Source: Prevotella jejuni
GTDB taxonomy: Bacteria > Bacteroidota > Bacteroidia > Bacteroidales > Bacteroidaceae
Assembly: GCF_900187995.1 (NCBI RefSeq)
Contig: NZ_FZNZ01000015.1
Location: 1 to 64,000 of the forward strand
Direction: 5' to 3'
DNA: 64,000 bases
Position numbers and translations under genes: made by a program
Notes under the pieces: generated by a model
The model's input: the letters and a program-made list of their open reading frames with translations, nothing else
What the model was told of the DNA's origin: nothing
Database searches by the model: none
Part shown: positions 18,823 to 29,156 of the stretch, one piece after another
Numbering within the stretch: the stretch's first letter is position 1
Layout of the letters: each line of letters begins with the position of its first letter

Positions 18823-21303
18823 TTAGTCTTGGAAATAGACACGCTTCACGCGGGTGCTGATGGTGGTCAGAACCTCGTAAGGGATGGTGTCGAGGGCATC
18901 GCTGAGGACGGTCACAGGAAGGTGGTCGCCGAAGATCTCAACAGTGTCGCCTTCTTTACAGTCAATGCCTGTGACATCAATCATCGCTACATCCATGCAG
19001 ATGTTACCAACGTATTCTGCCTTCTTGCCATTCACTAAACAATAGCAGTGACGATTACCTAAATGGCGGTTCAAACCGTCAGCGTAGCCGATAGGGATGG
19101 CCGCAATCACACTATCATGGTCGATAGTTCCCTTGCGAGAATAGCCCACCGTGTCGCCAGCCGGTACGTTACGTAGCTGAAGGATGGTCGTCTTCAAGGT
19201 AGATATATTGTTGATTGTCTTATTCGTTCGAGGGTTGATACCATATAAGCCCAAGCCCAATCGACACATATCCATCTGACGTTCAGGGAAATGCTCAATG
19301 CCAGAAGAGTTGTCCATGTGGCGTATGATCTTGTGGCTGAAGGCAGCTTGCAGCTTCTTGCTCCCCTCATCGAAGAGCGCAAACTGACGTGCAGAGAACT
19401 CGTCGAAGCTATCGGCATCAGAGCCAACAAAGTGAGAGAAGACCGAACGAGGGATGATAGCGTTCTGGTGTTTCAGCCGTTTAATGAGTTCGTCCATATC
19501 CTTCTGTGGGTCAAACCCTAATCGGTGCATACCCGTATCGAGCTTGATATGAACAGGGAAGCCCGTGATACCCTCCTTCTGGGCCGCCTTCACCAACGCA
19601 TCGAGGAGTCGGAAGCTATACACCTCAGGCTCAAGGTCGTAGTCGAAGAGCGTCTTGAAGGACGTCATCTCTGGGTTCATAATCATGATATTACTTGTGA
19701 TACCATTCTTACGGAGTGTCACACCCTCATCAGCCACAGCCACAGCAAGATAGTCGACACGATGGTCTTGCAAAGTCTTGGCTATCTCTACGGCTCCAGC
19801 CCCATAGGCATCCGCCTTTATCATACATACCAACTTGGTTGTAGGTTTGAGGAAAGAGCGATACCAGTTGAGGTTGTCAACCACGGCATTAAGGTTCACC
19901 TCCAACACCGTCTCATGTACCTTCTTCACCAAGAGTTCTGTTAGTCGGTCGAAGCCAAACTGTCGTGCACCCTTTAATAGGATTACTTCGTCATGGAGGT
20001 TAGCGAAGATGTCGCTATGAATAAAGGCATTGACCGTAGCGAAGAAATGCTTTTCTCTCAAGTGCTTAAAGGCAGAACGCTGTGATAACAGGCCCTCGCC
20101 AATACCGATAAACTTCTCAACACCACGCTTCTCACATAGGAATGCCACCTTATTATATAGGTCTTTATCCGTGTCACCACTCTGTAGTATGTCGCTAAGC
20201 ACCAATGTGCGCTTGCGACCCTTATGGTCGGGACGACGGTTCATAAAGTCGAGTGCTATGTCTAAGGAGTTGAAGTCAGAGTTATAAGAGTCGTTGATAA
20301 GCGTACAGCCATGCTGTCCCTCCTTCACCTCGAGGCGCATGGCGACAGGCTCTAATTGTGCCATTCGCTCGCTGAGGGCGGCAGGCGTAATACCAAGATG
20401 GAGTGAGACGACAGCGCAGGTGATTGAGTTTTCTATGCTGGCATCGTCGATGAACGGTAGTTTATACTGTCCTTTCGTCTCTCCCTGCCACATGTATGAG
20501 ACCGTAGTCGCTATGTCCTTCTTCTCAATAGACGTCACAAAGAAAGCAGCCTGCTGCTGTTTTACAGACCAGTCCAGCTTCTTTCCCTTATAATCGTAGG
20601 GTGCTAAGCAACGTGTAATTATCTCTTCATCAGCAGGATAGACAATCGCCTCCGTGTCATGGAAGAGTTTTATCTTCTCGTTACACTTATCTTCAATAGA
20701 AGAGAAATTCTCTTGGTGGGCCGTACCAAGGGAGGTGAACACGCCAATCGTAGGCTGAATAATATCGCGCAAAGCCATCATTTCGCCCGGTTGACTTATT
20801 CCCGCCTCGAAGACACCGACCTGTGTATTCTCGTTCAAGAGCAATACAGAGAGTGGAACACCTATCTGAGAATTATAACTACGAGGTGAGCGTGTGACAA
20901 TCATCTGCGGAGAGAGCAACTGATAAAGCCACTCTTTCACCATCGTCTTACCGTTAGAACCTGTGATGCCGACTATCGGTATCAAGTATTCATCACGATG
21001 ACGTTCAGCCAGTCGTTGCAAGGCTTCCAACGAGCCAACGACCTTTAAGAAGTTAGAAGCAGGATAGCGTGTAGCCCAATCATCTGGTACTACTTCCACA
21101 ACAAAGTTCCTCACGCCCCTTGCATAGAGTTCTGGGATATAGTTATGTCCATCGTTGCGCTCAGACTTGAGGGCAAAGAAGAGTGTTTCCTCAGGGAAAC
21201 AAAGAGAACGGCTGTCGGTAAGTACAAAGCTGATGTTTGCGTCCTGGTCACCATAACGGCGTGCGCCGATGAGCGTCGTTACTTTCTCAATAGTATAATT
21301 CAT
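18823..21303 (-). CDS. alr: Fused MurF ligase / alanine racemase
   Basis: An 826-residue bifunctional cell-wall enzyme. Residues about 1-445 are MurF, the UDP-MurNAc-tripeptide:D-Ala-D-Ala ligase, with the ATP loop GITGSNGKT at 112-120. Residues about 455-826 are a PLP-dependent alanine racemase, with PLP Lys496 in VCMIKADAYGAG and GYADGLNR near the C-terminal catalytic part. One half supplies D-alanine and the other attaches D-Ala-D-Ala to the peptidoglycan precursor. This fusion is usual in Bacteroidetes. A -7 box on the minus strand lies just upstream. Confidence 0.95.
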   Translation of the reverse strand: MNYTIEKVTTLIGARRYGDQDANISFVLTDSRSLCFPEETLFFALKSERNDGHNYIPELYARGVRNFVVEVVPDDWATRYPASNFLKVVGSLEALQRLAERHRDEYLIPIVGITGSNGKTMVKEWLYQLLSPQMIVTRSPRSYNSQIGVPLSVLLLNENTQVGVFEAGISQPGEMMALRDIIQPTIGVFTSLGTAHQENFSSIEDKCNEKIKLFHDTEAIVYPADEEIITRCLAPYDYKGKKLDWSVKQQQAAFFVTSIEKKDIATTVSYMWQGETKGQYKLPFIDDASIENSITCAVVSLHLGITPAALSERMAQLEPVAMRLEVKEGQHGCTLINDSYNSDFNSLDIALDFMNRRPDHKGRKRTLVLSDILQSGDTDKDLYNKVAFLCEKRGVEKFIGIGEGLLSQRSAFKHLREKHFFATVNAFIHSDIFANLHDEVILLKGARQFGFDRLTELLVKKVHETVLEVNLNAVVDNLNWYRSFLKPTTKLVCMIKADAYGAGAVEIAKTLQDHRVDYLAVAVADEGVTLRKNGITSNIMIMNPEMTSFKTLFDYDLEPEVYSFRLLDALVKAAQKEGITGFPVHIKLDTGMHRLGFDPQKDMDELIKRLKHQNAIIPRSVFSHFVGSDADSFDEFSARQFALFDEGSKKLQAAFSHKIIRHMDNSSGIEHFPERQMDMCRLGLGLYGINPRTNKTINNISTLKTTILQLRNVPAGDTVGYSRKGTIDHDSVIAAIPIGYADGLNRHLGNRHCYCLVNGKKAEYVGNICMDVAMIDVTGIDCKEGDTVEIFGDHLPVTVLSDALDTIPYEVLTTISTRVKRVYFQD

Positions 21304-21331
21304 TACTATTTATATTTTTTTATATCTCTTG

Positions 21332-21339
21332 CAAAGGTA
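21332..21339 (-). promoter_or_regulatory. -7 box of murF-alr
   Basis: Minus-strand TACCTTTG, 28 bp upstream of the MurF-Alr ATG at 21303. Confidence 0.6.
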
Positions 21340-21387
21340 ATGAAAAGTCTTAATACAGGCCTATTCTATCGTCTGTTTTTTGTCATT

Positions 21388-21828
21388 TCACTTAAGATAA
21401 TATCTGTGCGAACACTTAGGACAGAGTCCTTTCACCATGTAGTTGACGGATGACTGTTCGAATCCTGCAGGCAGTTCGACCTGTGGAATGGGGGTGTCAC
21501 TAAGGCAGTAGGTGTGTTGGCAGCGTTCGCAATAGAAGTGTACGTGCATGTCGTCGTCGGTCTTCTCGTCCTGACTCTGGCAGAGCTCGAAGCGTACTAC
21601 ATCATTGCCGTCCTCCATCTGATGAACAAGATGGTGCTGCTTAAACAGTAGTAAGGTTCGGAAGATATTTGACTTATCGATTGTCTGAATCTTAGCCTCC
21701 AGTTCCTTCATTGATGCAGGATAGCTCATTGTGGATAAGGTACGTGCGATGAGTATGCGATTAGCGGTCAATCTGATGCCATGTTCCTTTAGTAGCAGTT
21801 CAGCCTGCTTGTCATTTAATTCTTCCAT
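21388..21828 (-). CDS. Fur-family metalloregulator
   Basis: A 146-residue Fur-superfamily repressor. A winged helix (about 10-75, LTANRILIARTLSTM and NIFRTLLLFKQHHLV) is followed by the dimer/metal domain. That domain has HVHFYCERCQHTYCL and LCPKCSHRYYL, giving two CxxC pairs for a structural zinc and an HxHF metal motif. The target metal cannot be told. The ATG at 21828 follows the GSCFA stop by only 2 bp, so the two are one operon; a longer frame overlapping that gene is not needed. Confidence 0.88.
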   Translation of the reverse strand: MEELNDKQAELLLKEHGIRLTANRILIARTLSTMSYPASMKELEAKIQTIDKSNIFRTLLLFKQHHLVHQMEDGNDVVRFELCQSQDEKTDDDMHVHFYCERCQHTYCLSDTPIPQVELPAGFEQSSVNYMVKGLCPKCSHRYYLK

Positions 21829-21830
21829 AA

Positions 21831-22643
21831 TTATTCTTTCAGTTCCAAGTTGGGGTATTTTTGTTTCAGTAATCGTGCTGCTTCTTTTGTCTTCTTTAGG
21901 AAGTCTTGATAGGTTGCGGCCTCTGGATGGAATGGACGATGGGCTAAGGCTTCTTTGATGGGACGCCATTCTTTGAGAAACTGCTTGGCTGTGGCGGAGA
22001 AACAAGTTGCCACCAGCTGTTCCCATATATAAGCCACTGCCTGCTCGTTGGGGTGGAGCATGTCTGCTTTATAGAACCGATAGTCGCGCAACTCATCGTT
22101 CACTATCTCGTAGGCAGGGAAGTAATAGACCTCTCCACTGGCTTCCTTCGTCAGCTTATCGGCAGCAAGCAGCAACACTGCCTTTGATAGTTGGCTCTCG
22201 TGATAACCATATTTGGCATAGCGGATAGGGCTGACGGTGACGATAACCCTAAGTCTCGGGTTACTTGTTCGCAATAGGCTGATGGCCTCACGCAGCGCAT
22301 CAGCACACTCGTCAATCGTTAGCTCGCGCTCTTCAAACTCTCGTTGAGGGCGTTTCTGGCAGTTGTCTACAATCTCGCCTGTGGCTCGCTCCACATAGAC
22401 ATGATTGGTCCCTAAGGTGAAGACGGCTGTGTCAAACGGCGTACCTGCCATCTTCCTTGCCGTATGTAGCACAGACACAGGGTTATACATCACGCCAAAC
22501 GGGTTCACCACAGCACGGAATTTCTCTTCTTCAAAACGCTTACCAATATTATCGGCAAAGCATGATCCGACGAAAAGGATGCGTTCGCAAGGCTCCAATT
22601 CGAATGTCGGACGGGGGATGTTGACTATGGTCCTAAATTCCAT
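21831..22643 (-). CDS. GSCFA domain protein
   Basis: A 270-residue protein with the hallmark ILFVGSCFADNIGKRF at residues about 23-38 and a DMLHPNEQAVAYIWEQ motif (about 194-209), the Asp-His pair of an SGNH-hydrolase-like fold. GSCFA proteins are probable esterases or acyl-transfer enzymes linked to cell-envelope metabolism; the substrate is unknown. It is first gene of an operon with the Fur-family regulator. A perfect -7 box ends only 5 bp before the ATG, so the message may be leaderless. Confidence 0.85.
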   Translation of the reverse strand: MEFRTIVNIPRPTFELEPCERILFVGSCFADNIGKRFEEEKFRAVVNPFGVMYNPVSVLHTARKMAGTPFDTAVFTLGTNHVYVERATGEIVDNCQKRPQREFEERELTIDECADALREAISLLRTSNPRLRVIVTVSPIRYAKYGYHESQLSKAVLLLAADKLTKEASGEVYYFPAYEIVNDELRDYRFYKADMLHPNEQAVAYIWEQLVATCFSATAKQFLKEWRPIKEALAHRPFHPEAATYQDFLKKTKEAARLLKQKYPNLELKE

Positions 22644-22648
22644 AGACG

Positions 22649-22656
22649 CAAAGTTA
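22649..22656 (-). promoter_or_regulatory. -7 box immediately upstream of GSCFA gene
   Basis: Minus-strand TAACTTTG matches TAnnTTTG, only 5 bp before the ATG at 22643. Transcription would begin at or very near the start codon. Confidence 0.5.
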
Positions 22657-22984
22657 ACGAAAATAAATAGAGAATGTTTATCCTTAAAGATTATTTTGAA
22701 TACTTTTATTTGTCTAAATATTTCCCTTTTGTAAATAATCTCTTGGATGTGTTATCATTTCATATATTATTTGTATATTTGCCTTACTATTAGGCTTGAA
22801 TATCTTAGTTCATATATCGTTGTGGCTTATTTAGCCTTTACAGGTGTCGCTTTACAAATCGTGTAGTTGTCAGTTATATTGAAGCTATCGTAACAAGTGA
22901 TAACACATAGACGGATTTATATGATGGATAACCTAACAGACTTATATAGAGAAAAAGGCGTTTTATAAACAAAAGAGGACTGAA
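22657..22984. other. Intergenic region before Nudix gene
   Basis: AT-rich region between divergent genes. A plus-strand TATATTTG box lies at 22774-22781, about 200 bp upstream of the Nudix ATG, and is the best promoter candidate. I see no other feature. Confidence 0.4.
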
Positions 22985-23419
22985 ATGTACACATACAAAT
23001 ATCCACACCCAGCAGTGACGGCCGACTGCTTGGTGTTTGCACACACTGAAAACGGCTTGGAGTTGTTGCTTATTCAGCGTAGAAACGAGCCTTGTAAAGG
23101 GAAATGGGCTTTCCCTGGTGGCTTTATGAATATAGACGAGACGACCGCTGACGCTGCTCGTCGTGAGTTGAAAGAAGAGACGGGTCTGATTGTTGAGGAC
23201 CTTCACCGTGTGGGAGTCTATGATGCTGTCGACCGCGACCCACGTGAGCGAGTTATCACGGTGGCCTATTACACGATACTTGATAAGCCTGCGGAGGTCA
23301 GCGGCTTGGATGATGCTGCACAAGCAAAGTGGTTCCCCTTGACCGAACTACCCGACTTAGCGTTCGACCATAAAGATATTCTTCTGGCAGCAAAGCAGCT
23401 GATGGGCCTGACTGAATAG
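22985..23419 (+). CDS. Nudix hydrolase
   Basis: A 144-residue single-domain Nudix protein. The Nudix box spans residues 45-67 (GGFMN, then RRELKEETGL), with the full GX5EX7REUXEEXGU pattern and so the metal-binding Glu residues. The WAFPGGF lead-in and LLLIQRRNEPCKGK are like ADP-ribose or nucleotide-sugar pyrophosphatases. It hydrolyses a nucleoside diphosphate linked to some group; the exact substrate is unclear. It stands alone and is followed by a hairpin terminator. Confidence 0.92.
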   Translation: MYTYKYPHPAVTADCLVFAHTENGLELLLIQRRNEPCKGKWAFPGGFMNIDETTADAARRELKEETGLIVEDLHRVGVYDAVDRDPRERVITVAYYTILDKPAEVSGLDDAAQAKWFPLTELPDLAFDHKDILLAAKQLMGLTE

Positions 23420-23499
23420 GGGCTCATCAAACCTTTCATGGACTTTAACGCTTGTCAGAATACTATCGATAAGCGTGATAGTGATACCATAATCGCATG

Positions 23500-23545
23500 G
23501 TTATGAGCCGTTTAGTGACGGTTCATAACTCCTTCTTTCTTATTC
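23500..23545 (+). terminator. Terminator of Nudix gene
   Basis: A 12-bp stem, GTTATGAGCCGT with ACGGTTCATAAC (one G-T pair), and a 6-nt loop, followed by a pyrimidine-rich TCCTTCTTTCTTATT tail. Confidence 0.6.
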
Positions 23546-23546
23546 G

Positions 23547-23711
23547 TTAAGCCTCTTTATCCTTCTTAGGATGCCTAATTAGGTAGAGCGTACCGAACGA
23601 ACTCATTATGATTAAAGCAATGAGTGGGATGGAAAGTCTGCCCTCTGTTCCTAATAACAGTAATACGAGGCCAAGGATATAAATAGACAGAAGGAATATA
23701 ACTCTTCTCAT
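23547..23711 (-). CDS. Small two-helix membrane protein
   Basis: A 54-residue frame starting MRRVIFLLSIYILG. Two hydrophobic helices (about 4-20 and 27-46) are separated by GTEGR, and the end is basic (RHPKKDKEA). The composition is typical of a real small inner-membrane protein. The frame runs between a hairpin at its 3' end and an open region upstream. Not recognised; possibly a subunit or regulator of the pyrophosphatase encoded next on the same strand, but there is no direct evidence. Confidence 0.5.
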   Translation of the reverse strand: MRRVIFLLSIYILGLVLLLLGTEGRLSIPLIALIIMSSFGTLYLIRHPKKDKEA

Positions 23712-23922
23712 GATGACTCGTTTTTAGGTTCTTTATCAATGTTGCGTACAAATATAAGGAAAGGAGACGATGCTCGCAAATATTTCAAGGAAAAGTTTTT
23801 AAGTTCTTATCATATTCTCTTTTAGGAGCTTACCAAGCCCCTTAACGGTCTGAGAACTTTGTCGGCAGTATGCTGAAAACAAAGATGTTGATCGTAGAAA
23901 AATAACATCACAACGAATTATG

Positions 23923-23974
23923 TTCATGAAAAGAAATATTTCTTGTCGTGAAGAAAAATATTTCTTTTCATGAA
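23923..23974. repeat. Long AT-rich inverted repeat after hppA
   Basis: Arms of 22 and 24 bp (TTCATGAAAAGAAATATTTC on the left) around a 6-nt loop, with a 2-nt bulge. It lies 40 bp past the pyrophosphatase stop codon and probably protects or ends that transcript. Confidence 0.55.
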
Positions 23975-24015
23975 AAAAAATCTTTCCACTCGTGAAAATA
24001 AATCCGAGCAGACCG

Positions 24016-26223
24016 TTAGAGGCAAGCGACAGTGAGGCCCGCCATGACGATGCTGACCATGCTCATGAGTTTAATAAGGATGTTGAGCGATGGCCCAGAA
24101 GTGTCTTTGAAGGGGTCGCCAACGGTGTCTCCGACCACAGTAGCCTTATGAGCATCAGAGCCTTTACCACCGAAATTACCCTCTTCGACATACTTCTTTG
24201 CATTATCCCATGCACCACCAGCATTCGACATGAATACAGCAAGGGTGAAGCCAGCGGCCAAACCGCCTACCAACAAGCCCAATACGCCTGCCACTCCGAG
24301 CAGAAGACCCACGATGACAGGGATGATGATGGCCAAGAGCGATGGGATAATCATCTCGTGTTGAGCACTTTGTGTACTGATTTCCACACATCGACCGTAG
24401 TCTGGTGTACCTGTTCCTTCTAATATACCCTTAATCTCACGGAACTGACGACGCACCTCTGCCACCATCTTACCAGCAGCTCTACCTACTGCGCCCATCG
24501 TCAGTCCGCAGAAGAGGAAGGCCGCCATCGCACCGATGAAAGCACCGACAAGCACCTTCGGGTTCATCAGGTTTACTTGGAAGAAGTTCATGAAGTCGGG
24601 GATAGTAGCCTTTGTGGCATCGATGGTTTCGCCTGCAACGTTCGTCATCTGTGTACCGACACGTGCCATGGCAATCTTTATCTCTTCGATATAAGAGGCC
24701 AACAGCGCCAAAGCCGTCAGTGCTGCCGAACCGATGGCAAAGCCCTTACCCGTAGCAGCCGTAGTGTTACCTAAGGCGTCGAGGGCGTCAGTGCGATGGC
24801 GCACCTCCGCTCCTAACTCGCTCATCTCCGCATTTCCGCCTGCGTTATCAGCAATTGGTCCGTAGGCATCTGTCGCTAAGGTGATACCTAAAGTAGATAG
24901 CATGCCGACTGCAGCGATACCTATTCCATACAAGCCATGCTGAATAGAGAGGGCTGACATCGACATATCGAAGCCGTTGGCACAGAGATAACTCAGCATG
25001 ATAGCCACTGAGATAGAGAGGACAGGGACGCAAGTAGAAATCATACCCGTACCGATACCTTTTATAATCACCGTTGCCGCACCCGTGTGACTGGCCTCAG
25101 AGATAGCCTTCGTAGGCATGTAACTCTGTGAGGTATAGTACTCCGTTGCCTGTCCGATGATAACTCCTGCAGCCAAGCCCGTGATGACCGAGAAGCTAAC
25201 ACCAAGCCAGTTCTCCAGTCCTAAGAGGTAGAGAATGAGGAAGCTTGCTGCTGCAATGAGTACAGCCGCCGTATTCGTACCAAGACCTAAAGCGTGGAGA
25301 AGGTCTTTCATCGTAGCTCCCTCCTTCGTTCTCACGAGGAAGATGCCAAAGAGACTAAGGAAGACACCGACCGCAGCGATGAGCATTGGCGCGATGACAG
25401 CCTTTAGTTGCATATCACCTGACGATGCTGCGAAGGCTGTTGCACCCAAGGCTGCTGTAGAGAGGATTGACCCACAATAGCTTTCGTATAGGTCGGCACC
25501 CATTCCTGCGACGTCGCCTACGTTGTCGCCCACGTTGTCGGCAATCGTAGCCGGGTTGCGTGGGTCGTCCTCAGGGATGTTTGCTTCCACCTTACCAACG
25601 AGGTCGGCCCCTACATCGGCAGCCTTCGTATAGATACCACCACCCACACGAGCAAACAACGCCTGCGTCGAAGCACCCATACCGAAGGTCAACATCGTAG
25701 TCGTGATAGTGATAAGCATCTCGCTTGTCGTCATCTTGTCAGCATAGAACCAAGTGAGGACAATGAACCAGATGGCTATGTCTAACAAGCCTAATCCAAC
25801 GACAACAAGACCCATGACGGCACCCGAACGGAAGGCAATCTTGAGTCCGTCGTTGAGTCCATTACGTGCTGCATTGGCCGTTCTGGCACTGGCGTAGGTG
25901 GCAGTCTTCATCCCGAAGAAGCCTGCAAGACCAGAGAAGAAACCACCAGTAAGGAATGCGAATGGCACCCATTCATTCTGTGCATTGAAGCCGTAAGCCA
26001 TGATTGCGAAGACAATCGCAAGGACAACAAAGACAATCAAAACGACTTTGTACTGCTGTTTCAGATAGGCCATAGCACCACGACGCACGTATTCAGCAAT
26101 CTCAATCATGCGGGGTGTGCCCTCTTCAGACCTCATCATAGATTTGAAGAAATACCATGCCATCCCCAAGGCGCACACCGATGCGATGGGAATAAGCCAA
26201 AAGACTTGTGGAATGTGTTCCAT
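24016..26223 (-). CDS. hppA: Membrane ion-pumping pyrophosphatase
   Basis: A 735-residue polytopic protein with about 16 membrane helices. The catalytic signature [19 protein letters not shown] and the later [12 protein letters not shown] bind Mg-pyrophosphate. It couples hydrolysis of pyrophosphate to export of Na+ or H+. The [10 protein letters not shown] stretch has Ala where potassium-independent enzymes have Lys, so this should be the potassium-dependent class, whose members often pump Na+. Length is normal. A -7 box (TATATTTG, minus strand) sits at 26270-26277. Confidence 0.95.
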   Translation of the reverse strand: MEHIPQVFWLIPIASVCALGMAWYFFKSMMRSEEGTPRMIEIAEYVRRGAMAYLKQQYKVVLIVFVVLAIVFAIMAYGFNAQNEWVPFAFLTGGFFSGLAGFFGMKTATYASARTANAARNGLNDGLKIAFRSGAVMGLVVVGLGLLDIAIWFIVLTWFYADKMTTSEMLITITTTMLTFGMGASTQALFARVGGGIYTKAADVGADLVGKVEANIPEDDPRNPATIADNVGDNVGDVAGMGADLYESYCGSILSTAALGATAFAASSGDMQLKAVIAPMLIAAVGVFLSLFGIFLVRTKEGATMKDLLHALGLGTNTAAVLIAAASFLILYLLGLENWLGVSFSVITGLAAGVIIGQATEYYTSQSYMPTKAISEASHTGAATVIIKGIGTGMISTCVPVLSISVAIMLSYLCANGFDMSMSALSIQHGLYGIGIAAVGMLSTLGITLATDAYGPIADNAGGNAEMSELGAEVRHRTDALDALGNTTAATGKGFAIGSAALTALALLASYIEEIKIAMARVGTQMTNVAGETIDATKATIPDFMNFFQVNLMNPKVLVGAFIGAMAAFLFCGLTMGAVGRAAGKMVAEVRRQFREIKGILEGTGTPDYGRCVEISTQSAQHEMIIPSLLAIIIPVIVGLLLGVAGVLGLLVGGLAAGFTLAVFMSNAGGAWDNAKKYVEEGNFGGKGSDAHKATVVGDTVGDPFKDTSGPSLNILIKLMSMVSIVMAGLTVACL

Positions 26224-26269
26224 AATTCGAAGTTTTTAGGTTGTTGTAATGATAGATTCAAAGATGTCG

Positions 26270-26277
26270 CAAATATA
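26270..26277 (-). promoter_or_regulatory. -7 box of hppA
   Basis: Minus-strand TATATTTG, 46 bp upstream of the hppA ATG. Confidence 0.55.
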
Positions 26278-26369
26278 TAAAAAAATATTGATTGTCAAGT
26301 GATTTGGGGTAAAAAAGATAGGAGAAAATGTCATAGTAAAACAGAATGAAGCTATAAAGGACCTCACTC

Positions 26370-27560
26370 CCAACTCCAATCGGCCTCACCCTCGACCCTA
26401 ACCGGCCTCATTCCCGACCTCCAATCGGCCTCACCCCCGACCCCTCTCCGAATGGAGAGGGGCGTGATTACTGAGGTTACCCCTGCTTCGCTGCTTTTTT
26501 CTTGATGGGGGTATGCTGTTGATCCGAGCCCCTCTGTGGACAATCATTAACGCTTAACATTCAACACCTAACACCCACCAGAAGCCTCACCCCCAGCCCC
26601 TCTCCGAATGGAGAGGGGAGTAATCACCGAGATACCCCTGCATGTCCTCCAGATGTTCAGTGGCCCATCTCCTATCATCAGCAGGCCAAAAGGGGTAACC
26701 TCACATACTACTCCCCTCTCCATTCGGAGAGGGGTTGGGGGTGAGGCCTCTGTGATATCTGTATGCCGGAGGCGTTCTGTGGGTTCAAAACTTTGCGTAA
26801 AAAGGTTCTGTTAAATCTGTGAGTTCTGTGAGAGAAAAAACTCCCCAGCGACTTTCGCGGTTCTTATCTTATCGAGAGGGTGCGTACTATTTCTCACAGA
26901 AAAACACAGATGAACAGAACACACAAAGGCCCACAGAGACATTAAGTCAACCGATTTCACAGAACCTTACAGCCATCTTTGGCAGTAACGTTCTGTGAAT
27001 TTTGTATGCCGGAGGCGTTCTGTGAGTTCGAAACTTTGCGCAAATATGTTCTGTTAAATCTGTGAGATCTGTGAGAGACAAAATTCCCCACGAATTAAAC
27101 TTTGCGCAAAAATGTTCTGTTAAATCTGTGAGTTCAGTGAGAGTAAAAACTCCCCAGCGACTTTCGCGGTTCTTATCTTATCGAGAGGGTGCGTACTATT
27201 TCTCACAGAAAAACACAGATGAACAGAACACACAGGGGTCAGAAAAATAGCGGCCCCTCCCCCGGCCCCTCCCCCGAAGGGAAGGGGAGTAATCACCGAG
27301 ATACCCCTATAAAAAGGATGTAGGCTTCGTCATGTCCCTTAATGGCGGTCTTGTAGGGGTAACCTCACATATCACGCCCCTCCCTGCGGGGGAGGGGTTG
27401 GGGGAGGGGCCACTCTCTTATGGGTTCAAAACTTTGCGTAAAAATGTTCTGTTAAATCTGTGAGTTCTGTGAGAGAAAAAACTCCCCAGCGAATCTCAAA
27501 AACGTTCTTTTTCTCACAGAGAACACAGATGAGCAGAACACACAGGGCTCATAGAGAGAG
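26370..27560. repeat. Large mosaic of families A, B and C
   Basis: No gene is supported. Family A copies lie at about 26390-26480, 26580-26640, 26690-26750, 27250-27310 and 27355-27415. Family B copies lie at about 26750-26845, 26985-27085, 27095-27145 and 27415-27485; family C at about 26890-26975, 27195-27240 and 27495-27550. The segment 26805-26935 is repeated nearly unchanged at 27105-27240, showing local block duplication. Confidence 0.85.
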
Positions 27561-27779
27561 GTTTGCCCTCCCTCGACCCCTGCTTTTCACCCCTCCGTGT
27601 CCTGCTGTTCAGACCTCCGAGACACTGCCTCGTAGCCCCCTTCCTCTCCATGCAACAAGTCTTCCCTGTCGTGAAAAATCATTACACATCATCAAACTAA
27701 CTACCACAAGACAAGCAAAAATCATCATTTACAACCAAGCATATAACTCACAAGAAATCAGCTAATTACATTTAGCATT

Positions 27780-27880
27780 TGAGTATATGCCCTCCTTGCT
27801 TGCAGAAGACGCCCTTCATGGGACAAGAAAGCCATGTTCTCGAACGTTGAAAGCCCTCTTCTTGCATCAAGCCAGGCCTT
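27780..27880. repeat. Family D repeat array
   Basis: Units of the GACGCCCTTC / AAGAAAGCCATGTTCTCGAACG / GCCCTCTTCTTGCATC type, with inverted neighbours, as at 9.85 and 38.1 kb. Confidence 0.6.
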
Positions 27881-27949
27881 TATTTGAAAAGAGAGGAGAA
27901 TGGTTAGCGAAATATCCTTACATTTTCTATTTACATAGTTAGTTTTCCG

Positions 27950-29145
27950 TCTCTCACAAACGACATTTCCATCTCTCACAAAGGACAATCTTCTCCCTCA
28001 CAAAGGATAATATTCTCTCTCACAGATTTACACAGAAAAACAGAACAAACAAACTTTCACAGAGACATTAAGTCAACTGAAAACACAGAGCGTTACAGCC
28101 AACATCCATCACCCAACATCCTTCTTTTGCTAATCATCAACACCCAACAACCATCACCCAACACCCTTCTTTGGCAGTAACGCTCTGTGATATCTGTATG
28201 CCGAAGGCGTTCTGTGGGCTCGAAATGTGCACCAAAAGGCTCAGTGAACTCTGTGCGCTCTGTGAGAGAAAAAACCTTTACGAAGTATGTAAGCAGCCTA
28301 ATAGGGGTAACCTCACATATCACACCCCTCCCTGCGGGGGAGGGGTTGGGGGAGGGGCCACTCTCTTATGGGTTCGAAACTGTGCGCAATAACGCACTGT
28401 TAAATCTGTGAGATCTGTGAGAGAAAAAACTCTCCAGCGAGTTGTTTGTGTGTCATCTCATAGAGTGGGTGCGTTCTATTTCTCACAGAAAAACACAGAA
28501 GAACAGAATACACAGGTTTCCACAGAGACATTAAGTCAACCGATTTCACAGAACCTTACAGCCAACGTTAGCTAATCATCAGCACCTAACACTCATCACC
28601 CAACACCCACCAAAGATAGTCATTAACACCCAACATTCACCACCTAACACCCACCAAAGCTAATCATTAACACCCAACATTCAATACCCAACACCCACCA
28701 TTCACCACCTAACACCCACCACTCAAGCCCTAACTTGGCTATATATAATAAGGAGTAGTTGATTAAGAATATTGAAGGATGGCTATAATAGAATATGAAG
28801 GGAGCGTTAGTGGCTTACGTATTAGATATTAGCTGCCAGTTTGTTGAATATTTATAGGTGATATGAAGAGGGTTAACTAAGTTCGTGCGGAGTATTGGTG
28901 TAATAATAAGAAAGGGTAGGGAAGAATGCTGTAGTTGGTTGATAGTGTGCAAGATAGGGGTTTAGTAATAGCATAATATTAGTCGTCTCTCTCGAAGAGT
29001 TGGGAGAGTAATTTGGATAACTATATCGAGTAAATAGGGGTATCACGGTAATCACGCCCCTCTCCATTCGGAGAGGGGTTGGGGGTGAGGTTCTCTGTTG
29101 GGTGATGGGTGATGGGTGTTAGGTGTTGAAGGTGGGCTGTTAGTG
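27950..29145. repeat. Mosaic of repeat families with a CACCCAACA array
   Basis: Family B pieces lie at about 28170-28275 and 28370-28430, family C at about 28015-28100 and 28480-28565, and family A at about 28305-28365 and 29035-29095. A simple repeat of CACCCAACACCCACCA-like words (family E) lies at about 28100-28170 and 28565-28735 and, inverted, at 29095-29140. Between 28740 and 29030 I see only unique AT-rich sequence without a gene. Confidence 0.8.
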
Positions 29146-29156
29146 GGTTGTTAATC

